A stretch of 64,000 nt of DNA. Source: Pseudomonadota bacterium (GTDB lineage Bacteria > Pseudomonadota > Alphaproteobacteria > Rhizobiales > Xanthobacteraceae). The first letter of the stretch is position 1, and each line of letters opens with the position of its first letter. Of this stretch, positions 33,701 through 42,072 are shown piece after piece. The DNA lies in contig JAFAGM010000005.1 in NCBI GenBank assembly GCA_023422775.1, positions 1 to 64,000 of the forward strand, in the 5' to 3' direction. The position numbers were made by a program, and so were the translations under genes. Under the pieces are notes generated by a model that ran no database searches, had not been told where the DNA came from, and saw only the letters and a list, made by a program, of their open reading frames with translations.

Positions 33701-34366
33701 TCAGTGCGACGACAGCGCCGACGGACCGGTCTCCGGATGGATCTCCGCCGCCATCATGCCCTTTGAGCCGGGCCCGAAGCGCACCAGCACCCATTGACCA
33801 GGACGCAGCTCGGTCATGCCGAAGCGACGCAGCGTTTCCATATGCACGAAGATGTCGGGCGTGCCCTCGCCGCAGGTCAGGAAGCCGAAGCCGCGAAGGC
33901 GGTTGAACCACTTCACCTGCGCCCGCTCCAGGCCGCTGGTCGGGACAACGCTGACATGCGTCCGGGGTGGAAGCATCTGCGCCGGATGGATCGCCGTCGA
34001 TTCGTCCATCGAGACGATTCGAAACGCCTGATAGCCCTTCGCGCGCTGCACGCACTCAACCACCACCCGCGCACCTTCGTAGGCGGTCTGATACCCGTCC
34101 CGTCTCAGCACCGTGACGTGCAGCAGCACGTCAGGCCAGCCATTGTCGGGTACGATGAAACCGTAACCCTTCGAGGCATCGAACCATTTGATGACCCCGG
34201 AGATTTCGACAAGGTTGGCCGCGGCATCGCCAAGCCCTGAGAGCGCATCCATTACTGAATCACGCTCTGCCCCCGCAGAGTATTCACCTGGCCCAAGCCT
34301 GCTTTGCCCTGTACCGCCTGATGGCGGCCCCACGAGCTTCTTGGACTCAAATCCGTCCGACCCCAT
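33701..34366 (-). CDS. Double cold-shock-domain protein
   Basis: 221 residues with two cold-shock domains. Domain 1 (about 55-115) has GVIKWFDASKGYGFIVPDNG and DVLLHV; domain 2 (about 147-208) has AQVKWFNRLRGFGFLTCGEG and DIFVHM. RNP1 and RNP2 RNA-binding motifs are kept in both. The N-terminal 50 residues are low complexity. Probable RNA chaperone. The start is ATG 34366; GTG 34381 is an alternative, with no clear ribosome-binding site for either. Confidence 0.85.
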   Translation of the reverse strand: MGSDGFESKKLVGPPSGGTGQSRLGPGEYSAGAERDSVMDALSGLGDAAANLVEISGVIKWFDASKGYGFIVPDNGWPDVLLHVTVLRRDGYQTAYEGARVVVECVQRAKGYQAFRIVSMDESTAIHPAQMLPPRTHVSVVPTSGLERAQVKWFNRLRGFGFLTCGEGTPDIFVHMETLRRFGMTELRPGQWVLVRFGPGSKGMMAAEIHPETGPSALSSH

Positions 34367-34564
34367 GACCCCGGACCCCACACTTCAAAGAACGGTCCGC
34401 TAGCCCGTAGCGAAACCGGAACACGCGCCCATCCATGACCACCATGATATCGCTGCGCGAATCTCTTAACTCAAAGATAACATTCCTCATTGCGGCGCAT
34501 AGCCAAAAAAACAACACAGACTAAAACTATAAACAGTGTTGCAGTTCTGCGAATCAGTTCGACA

Positions 34565-35326
34565 TCAATTGCCGACGAACGGCCCGAGCGTCTCGCCGAT
34601 GTCGTGTCGTATCACCAGATCCGCCACATCATCCTGTTCCGTCGGCTCGTTGTTGACGATCACCAGCCTGGCGCCGCTGTTCTTCGCCATCAGCGGAAAA
34701 CCTGCGGCGGGCCAAACGACTAGCGACGATCCGATAGCCAGGAAAAGATCGCAGTGCTGAGCGAGTTCGGTGGCGCGATGCATCGCATCTTCCGGCATCG
34801 CCTGTCCGAACGAGATCGTCGCCGTCTTCACCGGCTCTTCGCAAACCGTACAGTCCGGTGCACTGCCGCATTCTTCGAAACGGGCCTTCACCCAGGGAAG
34901 ATCATAGGCCTGGCCACAGCCGATGCAGCGGGCATAGGTGGTGTTGCCGTGAAGTTCGACCACATCATCTGCCTTGAACCCCGACACCTGATGGAGATTG
35001 TCGATGTTTTGCGTGATGACGGCCGGAATTTTTCCGGCCTTGTAGAGCGAGGCCAGCGCGCGGTGCCCACGGCCGGGCTTCGCAGCTGCAAAGGTCGGCT
35101 CCATCGCAAAGCGCCGCCGCCACGCCTCGTCACGCGCCTCAGGGCTGGAAACGAATTCATCGAATGCAATCGGGCGGTTACGCGTCCACAGGCCGCCCGG
35201 CGATCGAAAATCGGGAATCCCGCATTCGGTGGAAATGCCCGCGCCGGTGAAAGGAATGATGGTGCGGGCTTCGGCAATCATGTTGCCCAGTCGTTCGACG
35301 CCGCTGTGCAGATCCCTGGCAATCAC
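34565..35326 (-). CDS. NAD-dependent protein deacylase, Sir2 family (sirtuin)
   Basis: 253 residues. NAD motifs GAGISTECGIPDFRS and TQNIDNLH, catalytic histidine in ELHG, and a zinc site CIGC ... CTVC. Removes acyl groups from protein lysines, releasing nicotinamide and O-acyl-ADP-ribose. Stands alone with its own promoter region. Confidence 0.93.
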   Translation of the reverse strand: MIARDLHSGVERLGNMIAEARTIIPFTGAGISTECGIPDFRSPGGLWTRNRPIAFDEFVSSPEARDEAWRRRFAMEPTFAAAKPGRGHRALASLYKAGKIPAVITQNIDNLHQVSGFKADDVVELHGNTTYARCIGCGQAYDLPWVKARFEECGSAPDCTVCEEPVKTATISFGQAMPEDAMHRATELAQHCDLFLAIGSSLVVWPAAGFPLMAKNSGARLVIVNNEPTEQDDVADLVIRHDIGETLGPFVGN

Positions 35327-35502
35327 CGCTGATAATCCGGTTTGTTGGCGCGCCGACTATAGCACGGCCGCTGGCATCGCAAGATCGACGTGGGCGCGAC
35401 CACAATCCCGCAACGCCGCTTCCCCATTCACGCCCCAATCGAACCCGCCAATCGTGAGAGACGCGAATCAGGCCTACGCGCATTGAACGAAACGGATGGA
35501 CG

Positions 35503-35655
35503 ATGACGGACAAGGAAGAACGGCTCTCGCGCGAGCGAGCCGAGATCGCGGCACGCGTGGCGCGATTCAAGGAAACACAGCAGAAGTTCGAACGGGAACG
35601 CCAGGAATATTATGCGAAGACGTTGGGTAACGCCTGGCCTGCGTTCTCGGCGTAA
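35503..35655 (+). CDS. Small charged helical protein (50 aa)
   Basis: Reads MTDKEERLSRERAEIAARVA and continues as a Glu/Arg/Gln-rich helix ending NAWPAFSA. Heptad-like spacing suggests a short coiled coil. Divergent from the sirtuin gene. No family recognised; codon use matches its neighbours. Confidence 0.55.
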   Translation: MTDKEERLSRERAEIAARVARFKETQQKFERERQEYYAKTLGNAWPAFSA

Positions 35656-35765
35656 AGCGCCGGCGGAACTGCAGGAAAAATTCGCAAGCCTACCGGAACG
35701 AAGCTGCTGCCCGTTCGTTTTCATCGCAAGTGCAGCAACCTTGCGAGAGGTGAAAGCATGAAAGA

Positions 35766-35803
35766 CCCCGTTCGCATCTCTTCGGATGCGGGCGGGGTTT
35801 TCA
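35766..35803 (+). terminator. Rho-independent terminator (or short ORF)
   Basis: 13-bp stem ccccgttcgcatc / gatgcgggcgggg with two T-G pairs, followed by a T-rich tail. A 34-codon frame starting at ATG 35758 with GAGAGG upstream runs through it, so a small protein cannot be excluded. Confidence 0.6.
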
Positions 35804-35924
35804 TTTTGGGCAGGCCCTGCGCACGTCGCGCGCGTGAGAGCCATGCGATTGCGCGGGTCTGATCTTCTGCCGGCGCAGGAACGATCGCCCCCTTCCCGGT
35901 GTTGCACTACCGCAGGGGTTTGCC

Positions 35925-36047
35925 ATGCCGATTTGGTTGGAAATACTGGTGAACGTGCTCGGCTACAGCGGATTTGTTGCCATCGCGAGTTTTCACAAAT
36001 CGTCGGACGATACCGATCCTTCCGCACCACGAGACGATCGGGGCTAG
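35925..36047 (+). CDS. Small membrane protein (40 aa)
   Basis: MPIWLEILVNVLGYSGFVAI then a hydrophilic tail rich in Ser and Asp. One membrane helix. AGGGG seven bases before the ATG supports translation. Similar tiny proteins occur in Bradyrhizobium; function unknown. Confidence 0.6.
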   Translation: MPIWLEILVNVLGYSGFVAIASFHKSSDDTDPSAPRDDRG

Positions 36048-36451
36048 CTGTCCGCGACGGCTCGGCTGTCTTTGCCGCTTTTCAGTTATCCGCAGCAAAT
36101 CCACCGCCGCAGCGATTCGAAATTCATCAGCCCGCTCTGCTGCTTGCTGCATGCCGATCCCCATTATTCACAGCCCGTCAATCCACCCGGCATCAGAGCA
36201 AATCCCGATCGGGCGGGTCGGCTGCAGATTGCAAAAGGGAACGCGAGGCCGGGAAGCGCGGGCGCCTGGTGAAGCAGACTCTTTTTGTTCTTCTGGAACG
36301 AACAGGGGACGCACTTTTTCGCAAGGTCACCCTCTTAAGATAGTATTACCCGGCCGGGTGCTTTTTGGCAGCTTCCGCCCATTGCCGAGGTCAGCCACCT
36401 CGCGTCGAACCTTTTCGGGATGATCAACACCTATCCAAAAAAGGTGCTGCC
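36048..36451. other. Intergenic region, no gene seen
   Basis: 404 bases without a convincing ORF on either strand. The frames here give Arg/Ser-rich shadow translations only. A promoter for the following small gene is expected near its right end. Confidence 0.45.
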
Positions 36452-36625
36452 ATGACCCAAGCCGAACACTACCGTGACCAATCCAACAGGGCCCGACGAC
36501 TGGCGGAAGCCGTCAAGGACCCGGAAGCCTCGAAGAAGCTGATCGAGATGGCCGAGGAGTTCCGCCTCTACGCCGAACGGCTCGAGCAAACACACTACAC
36601 GCATCGACCGGCGCAGACGCACTGA
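36452..36625 (+). CDS. Small helical hypothetical protein (57 aa)
   Basis: MTQAEHYRDQSNRARRLAEA followed by KDPEASKKLIEMAEEFRLYAER. Charged, wholly helical, of the kind widely seen in rhizobia as short uncharacterised proteins. AAGG nine bases before the ATG. Confidence 0.65.
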   Translation: MTQAEHYRDQSNRARRLAEAVKDPEASKKLIEMAEEFRLYAERLEQTHYTHRPAQTH

Positions 36626-36762
36626 CGCTTGTCGGCGCGGCATCGGCCGCGGAAATTTAAGCCTCCGTTTACCGAGTGCTGCTGAAGTGCCACGCCGTTA
36701 ACCGAACCTCTTTAGAAAGTGTAAATGCCCACCTGACAGGTTTTGGCCAGGAGGGTCATCCC

Positions 36763-36957
36763 ATGGTCATTTACCCAATACCGGTTGAAGTGACGCAGGC
36801 CAGAATTCAGCTCTTGGTCGATCAGAACGCCAAGGCGCCGCCGAATACGATCAATCAGGATCTTCAGGCGGTCTATCACGCCAAGGCGGCGGCTCTGGAA
36901 GAGGCGCTTGAAAACATTCAAGCCGAAGAAGCGCCGCTGGTTGACGTCAAGGTCTGA
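36763..36957 (+). CDS. Small hypothetical protein (64 aa)
   Basis: Starts MVIYPIPVEVTQARIQLLVD; soluble, helical, ends PLVDVKV. The ribosome-binding site AGGAGGG at a good distance from ATG 36763 is one of the strongest in the window. No family recognised. Confidence 0.65.
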   Translation: MVIYPIPVEVTQARIQLLVDQNAKAPPNTINQDLQAVYHAKAAALEEALENIQAEEAPLVDVKV

Positions 36958-37094
36958 CGACCCAAAGAGAACTTCGCGGTGAGAAACGGATGTGCCGGCT
37001 CAAGGCTGGCGCTCATCCGGAACAAGAACTGTGCCGCCGCTCACGTCGGCTGCGCACACGGCGCGACTGTCGGCAGAGATCGACGCAACGCCGC

Positions 37095-37391
37095 CTATCT
37101 CGGTATCGGCTCGGCCCGATAGATCTTTGTCCCTGACGTCTCGGCGATCCGGCCCTTGAGGGATCTCACGAACGCCTTCGAACCCTCGACCGCAAAGTGC
37201 GTACGCAAGGCCGCCTCGTCCGCCCATTGCTCGAAGAAGAACAGCCGCATCGGATTCTGGCAATCGACATGGACGTCGTGCGAGATGCAGCCGGGCTCCT
37301 TGCGGGAGCGTTCGACATGCTCCAGGCAGGCGCGCAGCACATCATCGAAGCTGCCTTCGCGCACGAGAATGCTGCCAGTCACCAAAATCAT
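37095..37391 (-). CDS. Putative quinol monooxygenase / ABM-domain protein
   Basis: 98 residues of the antibiotic-biosynthesis-monooxygenase fold (YgiN-like): MILVTGSILVREGSFDDVLR, EPGCISHDVHVDCQNP, FFFEQWADEAALRTHF. Ferredoxin-like dimeric alpha-beta barrel. ATG 37391 has GAGGG five bases upstream. Confidence 0.85.
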   Translation of the reverse strand: MILVTGSILVREGSFDDVLRACLEHVERSRKEPGCISHDVHVDCQNPMRLFFFEQWADEAALRTHFAVEGSKAFVRSLKGRIAETSGTKIYRAEPIPR

Positions 37392-37439
37392 GTCGCCCTC
37401 CCGCCTCATTGGCCTTCGTCCGTCTTCCCGGCGCGCCGC

Positions 37440-37598
37440 CTAGTGTATCAGACGCGGCACGACAACCGATACCGCCAGCAATACGCCCAGACTGCTGACC
37501 ACTGACAATTTCATCCGCGCTGTTCTTGCATCCGTAATCGGAAGCACCAGGAAGAAAATCATCGCCAACAAGATCAAGCCGTAAACCAGATACATCAT
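37440..37598 (-). CDS. Small two-helix membrane protein (52 aa)
   Basis: Translates as MMYLVYGLILLAMIFFLVLP, a short basic loop (ITDARTARMK), then LSVVSSLGVLLAVSVVVPRL and a stop. Ribosome-binding site GGAGGG five bases before the first ATG. It lies 48 bases upstream of the ABM gene in the same direction, probably in one transcript. Unknown function. Confidence 0.65.
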   Translation of the reverse strand: MMYLVYGLILLAMIFFLVLPITDARTARMKLSVVSSLGVLLAVSVVVPRLIH

Positions 37599-37769
37599 CG
37601 ATCCCTCCGCTGCTGCCAGATTGGACGGAGTGATCGATCGGGTATGTGGGCGGGGTCACGCTGCGGCGTGCTGAAAAATCATCGTCAGCGATCCACAATT
37701 TTAAGAATTTTATTATATTTGCAGCAACTTAAGAGTGTGATAACGCATCGCAGCTCTGGAGTGAAATGC

Positions 37770-37925
37770 ATGTTTGCGAAATTTCTCCGTGACGAGAACG
37801 GCGCCACGGCCATCGAATACAGCCTCCTCGCCGGATTCATCGCCCTGGCAATCATCGCAGCTGTCGGAATGACCGGACAAAGGCTGGTGGAGTTGTTCGA
37901 GAGTCTCATTCCCGCGCTGAAGTGA
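37770..37925 (+). CDS. Flp family type IVb pilin
   Basis: 51 residues. Short basic leader MFAKFLRDENG, then the prepilin cleavage and pilin helix GATAIEYSLLAGFIALAIIA, with Glu at position 5 after the Gly as needed for Flp assembly. No tad/cpa genes are near, so this is an orphan pilin. ATG 37770 has GGAG upstream. Confidence 0.88.
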   Translation: MFAKFLRDENGATAIEYSLLAGFIALAIIAAVGMTGQRLVELFESLIPALK

Positions 37926-37960
37926 GGACGGCTTCAGCCTGATCCCACACCGCTAATTGC

Positions 37961-37998
37961 AAAGGAAAAAGCCCGGATTGCTCCGGACTCTTCCTTTT
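37961..37998. terminator. Bidirectional terminator
   Basis: aaaggaaaaagcccgga and tccggactcttcctttt form an imperfect stem with A/T-rich flanks on both sides, between the convergent Flp pilin gene and the Tyr-rich secreted-protein gene. Confidence 0.6.
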
Positions 37999-38272
37999 AC
38001 CAGGCGTCGTAGTATCGATAGTGGTGACGTCGATAGTACCGCGGGCCATCATCGTAATAGGCATACGGTCCACCGCGATAATGGCCATATCGCGGGCCAT
38101 AATAGTAGCCGTTGTTGGCAGCGCTCGCTGCCGCTGCGGCGCCCAGCACGCCCGCCGCTACACCGAAGCCGATAGCAGCGTTACGCCCGCCACGGGCCTC
38201 CGCCGGAGAAGTTGCGACAGCTGACGTCGCAAGCGCCGCGACGGCTGCGAGAGTAAGTCCTATCCTTCGCAT
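37997..38272 (-). CDS. Small secreted Gly/Tyr/His-rich protein
   Basis: 91 residues: signal peptide MRRIGLTLAAVAALATSAVA, a Gly/Ala-rich helix (AAIGFGVAAGVLGAAAAASA) and a Tyr/His/Arg-rich tail (YYRRHHYRYYDAW). AAGGAG seven bases before the ATG. Function unknown; the Ala-rich helix plus Tyr-rich tail is shared by many Bradyrhizobium envelope proteins. Confidence 0.7.
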   Translation of the reverse strand: MRRIGLTLAAVAALATSAVATSPAEARGGRNAAIGFGVAAGVLGAAAAASAANNGYYYGPRYGHYRGGPYAYYDDGPRYYRRHHYRYYDAW

Positions 38273-38533
38273 GTTCTGCTCCTTCCGTTGCGAGGGGTTA
38301 ACCCCTGCCGGGCGGCCTTGTTGCCGGAACCAGGGTGCGAAATTTTCGGGTTCATGCGAAACTTCTTCGCGTTCCCATGACTGCCAAAGCGATGCCGGGC
38401 GGAATGCAAAGTGCGCGGCTCACGGCAAGAACCTCCCTGCCCCTGGCTGCATTTTGCTGCTATTCAGAGCTTCAGAGCCCCTGGCGCTCGAACCAACGAC
38501 ACGTCCGCAATCGTTCTCAGGAGGATATGAAAC

Positions 38534-38986
38534 ATGCGTTATCTCCACACCATGCTGCGCGTCCGCAATCTCGACGTCGCGATGAAGTTTTACCGGGATG
38601 CGCTGGGGCTGAAGGAAGTTCGCCGCGTCGACAACGACAAGGGCCGGTTCACGCTGGTGTTCCTGTGCGCGCCGGAGGACGAAGGCCTGTTCAAGGCGGC
38701 GCCCCAGAATCGCGGCGCGCCGCTGGTCGAACTCACCTACAATTGGGACGAGGAGAAATACGGCGAGGACCGCCACTTCGGCCACCTCGCCTATGAGGTC
38801 GACGACATCTACGCGACCTGCGACCGCCTGATGAAGGCCGGCATCACCATCAACCGGCCGCCACGCGACGGCAACATGGCGTTCGTCCGTTCGCCCGATC
38901 TGCATTCGATCGAGCTGTTGCAGAAGGGCGACCCGAAGCCGCACGCCGAGCCGTGGGCCTCGATGCCGAACACCGGCCATTGGTAG
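38534..38986 (+). CDS. gloA: Lactoylglutathione lyase (glyoxalase I)
   Basis: 150 residues, VOC fold. Metal ligands are in place: His5 (MRYLHTMLRV), Glu in LVELTYNWD, His in HFGHLAYEVDD and Glu in HSIELLQKG. Converts the methylglyoxal-glutathione hemithioacetal to S-lactoylglutathione. Confidence 0.93.
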   Translation: MRYLHTMLRVRNLDVAMKFYRDALGLKEVRRVDNDKGRFTLVFLCAPEDEGLFKAAPQNRGAPLVELTYNWDEEKYGEDRHFGHLAYEVDDIYATCDRLMKAGITINRPPRDGNMAFVRSPDLHSIELLQKGDPKPHAEPWASMPNTGHW

Positions 38987-39150
38987 GGTATGCGAAGCCG
39001 TCGATCGCGACGGCTGCTTCCTCGAATTCGGTTGTCGCTCGCGAAAATTCCGACATCGAGAAACGTTCCCTCGCCGGACGACAATTCCGTGCAGGAACCA
39101 CGCATGTTGAATGGCGTTGTCTTCGCGATTGAGAGATCGAGGAGACAGCA

Positions 39151-39231
39151 ATGGGACGAGGAATATTGCTTTGGCTGCTGGGTGTGCCGATCCCGGTGAT
39201 CATCCTTTTATGGTTGTTCTTCGGCCACTGA
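39151..39231 (+). CDS. Tiny membrane protein (26 aa)
   Basis: MGRGILLWLLGVPIPVIILL then WLFFGH and stop: one membrane helix with a Pro-x-Pro kink. GGAGAC six bases before the ATG and a good terminator 43 bases after the stop argue that it is expressed. Reminds me of short rhizobial membrane proteins with the same start. Too short for most gene finders. Confidence 0.65.
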   Translation: MGRGILLWLLGVPIPVIILLWLFFGH

Positions 39232-39273
39232 CCGGCTGACACAGCGACGCGCCGGGTTACATGCCAGGCCAGG

Positions 39274-39310
39274 ATCGGGCTTCGCCGCCATGCGGCGGGG
39301 CCCGATTTTT
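39274..39310 (+). terminator. Rho-independent terminator
   Basis: atcgggc and gccgc in the 5' arm pair with gcggc and gcccgat in the 3' arm around a short loop, followed by five T. It ends the tiny membrane protein transcript. Confidence 0.75.
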
Positions 39311-39410
39311 CATGCCTGATTTTGCGACCGTGCCTTGCGCGCAAGCCTGGAGCTTTTTTGCCGGTCTTCGGCTATGAACGCTTCAACGAGATCAATGGGG
39401 GCGAAAGCGC

Positions 39411-40058
39411 GTGGCCGACAGCAAGAAGCAACAACTCACCATCTGGGGCCGGGCCAATTCGGTCAACGTGCAAAAAGTGCTGTGGTGCCTTGCCGAACTC
39501 GGTCTTGCCTATGGGCGCATCGACGCCGGCATGCAGTTCGGCAAGAACAACGAGGCGCCCTATCTGGCGATGAATCCCAATGGCCGCGTGCCGACGCTGG
39601 TGGATGGCGATTATGTGCTGTGGGAATCCAATTCCGTGATGCGCTATCTCTGCATGGCCTATGGGCCGACCTCGCCGATCTATCCGGCCTCGCCGAAGGC
39701 GCGCGCCGGCGTCGACCGCTGGCTCGACTGGACACTCTCGACGCTGCAGCCTGTCGACCGGCCGGTGTTCTGGGCGCTGGTGCGAACGCCCCCCGAACAG
39801 CGCGACATGGTTGCGATCCAGAAGGATGCCGACGCGGAGGCCCTGGTCTGGCGGATCGTCGAGGCGCAGCTGGCGACACGGCGCTTCATCGAGGGCGACC
39901 AGTTCACCATCGCCGACATCGCGCTCGGCGCCTATGCGCGCCGCTGGCTGGGGGTCGAAGGCATCACCAGGCCTGCGCTGCCCAACCTCGAACGCTGGTT
40001 TGCCCAGTTCGCGGCCCGCCCCGGCTTCGTCCAGTTCATCGCGCCGCCGATGAGCTGA
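39411..40058 (+). CDS. Glutathione S-transferase family protein
   Basis: 215 residues from GTG 39411. N-terminal thioredoxin-like domain with NSVNVQKVLWCLAELGL and the glutathione-contacting NPNGRVPTLVDGDYVLWESN; C-terminal helical domain with FTIADIALGAYARRW. Substrate unknown. Confidence 0.9.
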   Translation: MADSKKQQLTIWGRANSVNVQKVLWCLAELGLAYGRIDAGMQFGKNNEAPYLAMNPNGRVPTLVDGDYVLWESNSVMRYLCMAYGPTSPIYPASPKARAGVDRWLDWTLSTLQPVDRPVFWALVRTPPEQRDMVAIQKDADAEALVWRIVEAQLATRRFIEGDQFTIADIALGAYARRWLGVEGITRPALPNLERWFAQFAARPGFVQFIAPPMS

Positions 40059-40068
40059 CAGCGCTTCT

Positions 40069-40320
40069 TCAGCGCGAACCGCTGGAAACGCCGGCGCCGA
40101 TGCTGATCGCGCCGCCGATCTTCATGCAGGTATTGCTGCCTTCGACCCTGACGAAGCCCGCGCCATATTCGGCGCATGAATTGGCTGACCTTGCGCCCTT
40201 CAGCGGCAGCATCTTGCCGGAGGTCGCAGACTTGTCGGGCCGGGGAGAACGGGCTTGTTCGGCGAACGCGGCGCTTGCTGGTAGCAGCACGGCAGCGATG
40301 ACGAGCAGGGATTTTCGCAT
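40069..40320 (-). CDS. Secreted porin-N-terminus-like short protein
   Basis: 83 residues: signal peptide MRKSLLVIAAVLLPASAAFA, then a short linker and CAEYGAGFVRVEGSNTCMKI followed by GGAISIGAG. The Cys-x13-Cys segment with GxGFxxxxGSxTCxKIGG is the N-terminal hallmark of alphaproteobacterial porin-2 proteins, but here the barrel is absent and the protein stops 18 residues later. It could be a free-standing secreted domain or a truncated porin. Confidence 0.7.
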   Translation of the reverse strand: MRKSLLVIAAVLLPASAAFAEQARSPRPDKSATSGKMLPLKGARSANSCAEYGAGFVRVEGSNTCMKIGGAISIGAGVSSGSR

Positions 40321-40356
40321 CCCGCCTTTTAACGTCCCTCGCCCATGCGCGCCAGA

Positions 40357-40617
40357 TCAGCGGACGAACTTGATGCCGACCGATTTGCCGCGGCGCCAGA
40401 CCACTTCGCAGGAGCGTCCGGTCCTGGCGTCACGCGAGAATGCCAGCCGCAGCCTGGCCGGCAGCGAATTGGGGTCGTCGATCGCGAGATTCGCGCCCGT
40501 CGCGGAGAGATTCTTCACCACGCATTGGCGCGCGGCAAAACCGCCTTCGAGTGTGATCCACCCGGGCTGATGCATTGATTTGCGCGCATCGCGCTTTTTG
40601 GTCGATTGCAAAGCCAT
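40357..40617 (-). CDS. PilZ domain protein
   Basis: 86 residues: KKRDARKS near the N-terminus, NLSATGANLAI (the N-x-S-x-x-G motif) and CEVVWRRGKSVGIKFVR at the end. PilZ domains of this short form bind cyclic di-GMP when the N-terminal RxxxR is intact; here the arginine box is only partly matched. ATG 40617 chosen for family length; the frame is open to 40695. Confidence 0.82.
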   Translation of the reverse strand: MALQSTKKRDARKSMHQPGWITLEGGFAARQCVVKNLSATGANLAIDDPNSLPARLRLAFSRDARTGRSCEVVWRRGKSVGIKFVR

Positions 40618-40870
40618 GTCGAAAGTTCCCCTGGCCAGGGACGTTACCCGATGCGGCTTTAGAAACCGTTGCGGAATACCCGCGTCTTTCGACAATCGAC
40701 CTCAGGCCCGGACTGGCCTGCAAAATGGCGGAAAAAGGGGTTTTCGGGCGACTTGCCCACCCGGCCAAACGCCACTATACGTTCGCCCGTCGCCGCCTCC
40801 ATGGAACATGATCGCCGGCGTCCAACGCGGCCTATCAAGTGCATAACACATTGATTTTCCGGTTGTTTTA

Positions 40871-40945
40871 GCTCCCTTCGTCTATCGGTCAGGACGCCAC
40901 CCTTTCACGGTGGAGAGAGCGGTTCGATTCCGCTAGGGAGCGCCA
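40871..40945 (+). tRNA. tRNA-Glu (TTC)
   Basis: 75-nt cloverleaf including CCA. Acceptor GCTCCCT pairs with AGGGAGC; anticodon arm CCACC-CTTTCAC-GGTGG gives anticodon TTC; T arm GGTTCGATTCC present. Confidence 0.95.
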
Positions 40946-41246
40946 AGATTTTTGGACGCCTGTACCGATTACCCTCCAGTGTCCCAGCAAACGGCACCAC
41001 CTGAGGCGGTGAGGCACATTCGCTCTTCATCTGGGTCGAAACAAATCAACGCCATCGTACCTCGGCATCCGCCGTTCCTGCGCAACGCACGCCGGCTGTC
41101 ACTGATTGCCCCGACGTTCTCTGGTCCCTGCTCTGCCTCGTGCAAAAGGCATGGCAACCGAACGCTGCACCACCGGCCGAAACAGCGCCTCTCGCAGTCT
41201 GTGCACAGAAAGACCACTTCCTGATCGCGTTCCGTCGAAAAATAAA
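40946..41246. other. Intergenic region after tRNA-Glu, no gene seen
   Basis: 301 bases. A minus-strand frame (40969-41217) opens with a Cys-rich stretch but has no clear ribosome-binding site or family match. No repeat of the tRNA 3' end was found in the following 2 kb, so there is no sign of an integrated element. Confidence 0.45.
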
Positions 41247-41285
41247 GAGACCTACTTAGCCCCTCCGGCCGGCGGGGTCTTTTTT
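41247..41285. terminator. Terminator after the FkbM gene
   Basis: A GC-rich hairpin (cccc-tccggccggc-gggg, extended by agacc/ggtct) has A-rich sequence on its left and six T on its right, so it can terminate transcription from either side. Confidence 0.6.
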
Positions 41286-41289
41286 GTAT

Positions 41290-42072
41290 CTAGGCAGCCG
41301 TCTTGGAGAAAACAAAATTGTTGCAGTAGTCCTTCTGCTTCCAAAACCACGGACCGTCTTGGCGCTGGTGAACGATCTCGCTGAAGGCAGCCAGCGGGTG
41401 GAGACGATTCCGAAATACGAACTGACCTTTGTACCCAAGGTTTTCGAGAAAGGAGAAAACGTCGCGGACGGTGACCCGGTCGAGGTGACGGTTCTCGCAC
41501 TCGAAAACCAGAAGCGGTGAATTCTGTCGCAAGATACGTTCGGCACCATGAAACACACCAAGCTCGGCTCCCTCGACGTCGACCTTCAGGACGGATATCT
41601 GGTCCTTCTCGTCGAAGTACTGATCCAGCGAAACAACCGGTACCGAGACGACTGAAAAGCTTTCGTTTTGTGATGCGCCTCGGTAGAGCGAGGCTCCTGG
41701 CTGGTGTCCCTCCGGGATGAACAACTCCTGGATTCCAGATCCGGAATGGACGGCGACGGCCTCGACCCTGACGTTGTCAAGACGGATCGTGGCGCAAACA
41801 TTGGCGAGACGATGAGCTAGCTGTTCCTGGGGTTCGAACGCGACCACGCGGCCGCGAGGACACCAACGCGACAGCCAATAGACAAAGCTACCTTTGTTTG
41901 CCCCGATGTCACAAGCAATGCCGTTGCTGCTGATGTGCTGCTTGATAATGGCCAGTTCGGCCCGGTGATCTCGAAAGCGCGCTTTCAGTGCCCGAACGAT
42001 GAAGCGGGATATTTCGCCAAACTTAGCCCTGTCACCGTCAACCGCTCGACGCCCGCCATTTGACAAATCCAT
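41290..42072 (-). CDS. FkbM family methyltransferase
   Basis: 260 residues. SAM-binding motif IACDIGANKGSFVYWLS, acidic motif VVAFEPQEQ and ISVLKVDVEGAELGVFHGAE are the FkbM signature. O-methylates a sugar or polyketide hydroxyl; in rhizobia often surface polysaccharide. Codon use is less GC-biased than in neighbouring genes and it sits next to a tRNA gene, both hints of acquisition. Confidence 0.88.
   Translation of the reverse strand: MDLSNGGRRAVDGDRAKFGEISRFIVRALKARFRDHRAELAIIKQHISSNGIACDIGANKGSFVYWLSRWCPRGRVVAFEPQEQLAHRLANVCATIRLDNVRVEAVAVHSGSGIQELFIPEGHQPGASLYRGASQNESFSVVSVPVVSLDQYFDEKDQISVLKVDVEGAELGVFHGAERILRQNSPLLVFECENRHLDRVTVRDVFSFLENLGYKGQFVFRNRLHPLAAFSEIVHQRQDGPWFWKQKDYCNNFVFSKTAA

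Noticed and set aside
35758..35862. Short ORF (34 codons) starting at 35758 with a decent ribosome-binding site
   Set aside because: Most of it is a strong terminator stem; the terminator reading is simpler. Mentioned there as an alternative.
40969..41217. Cys-rich minus-strand frame after tRNA-Glu
   Set aside because: No ribosome-binding site, no motif, and composition typical of a chance frame.
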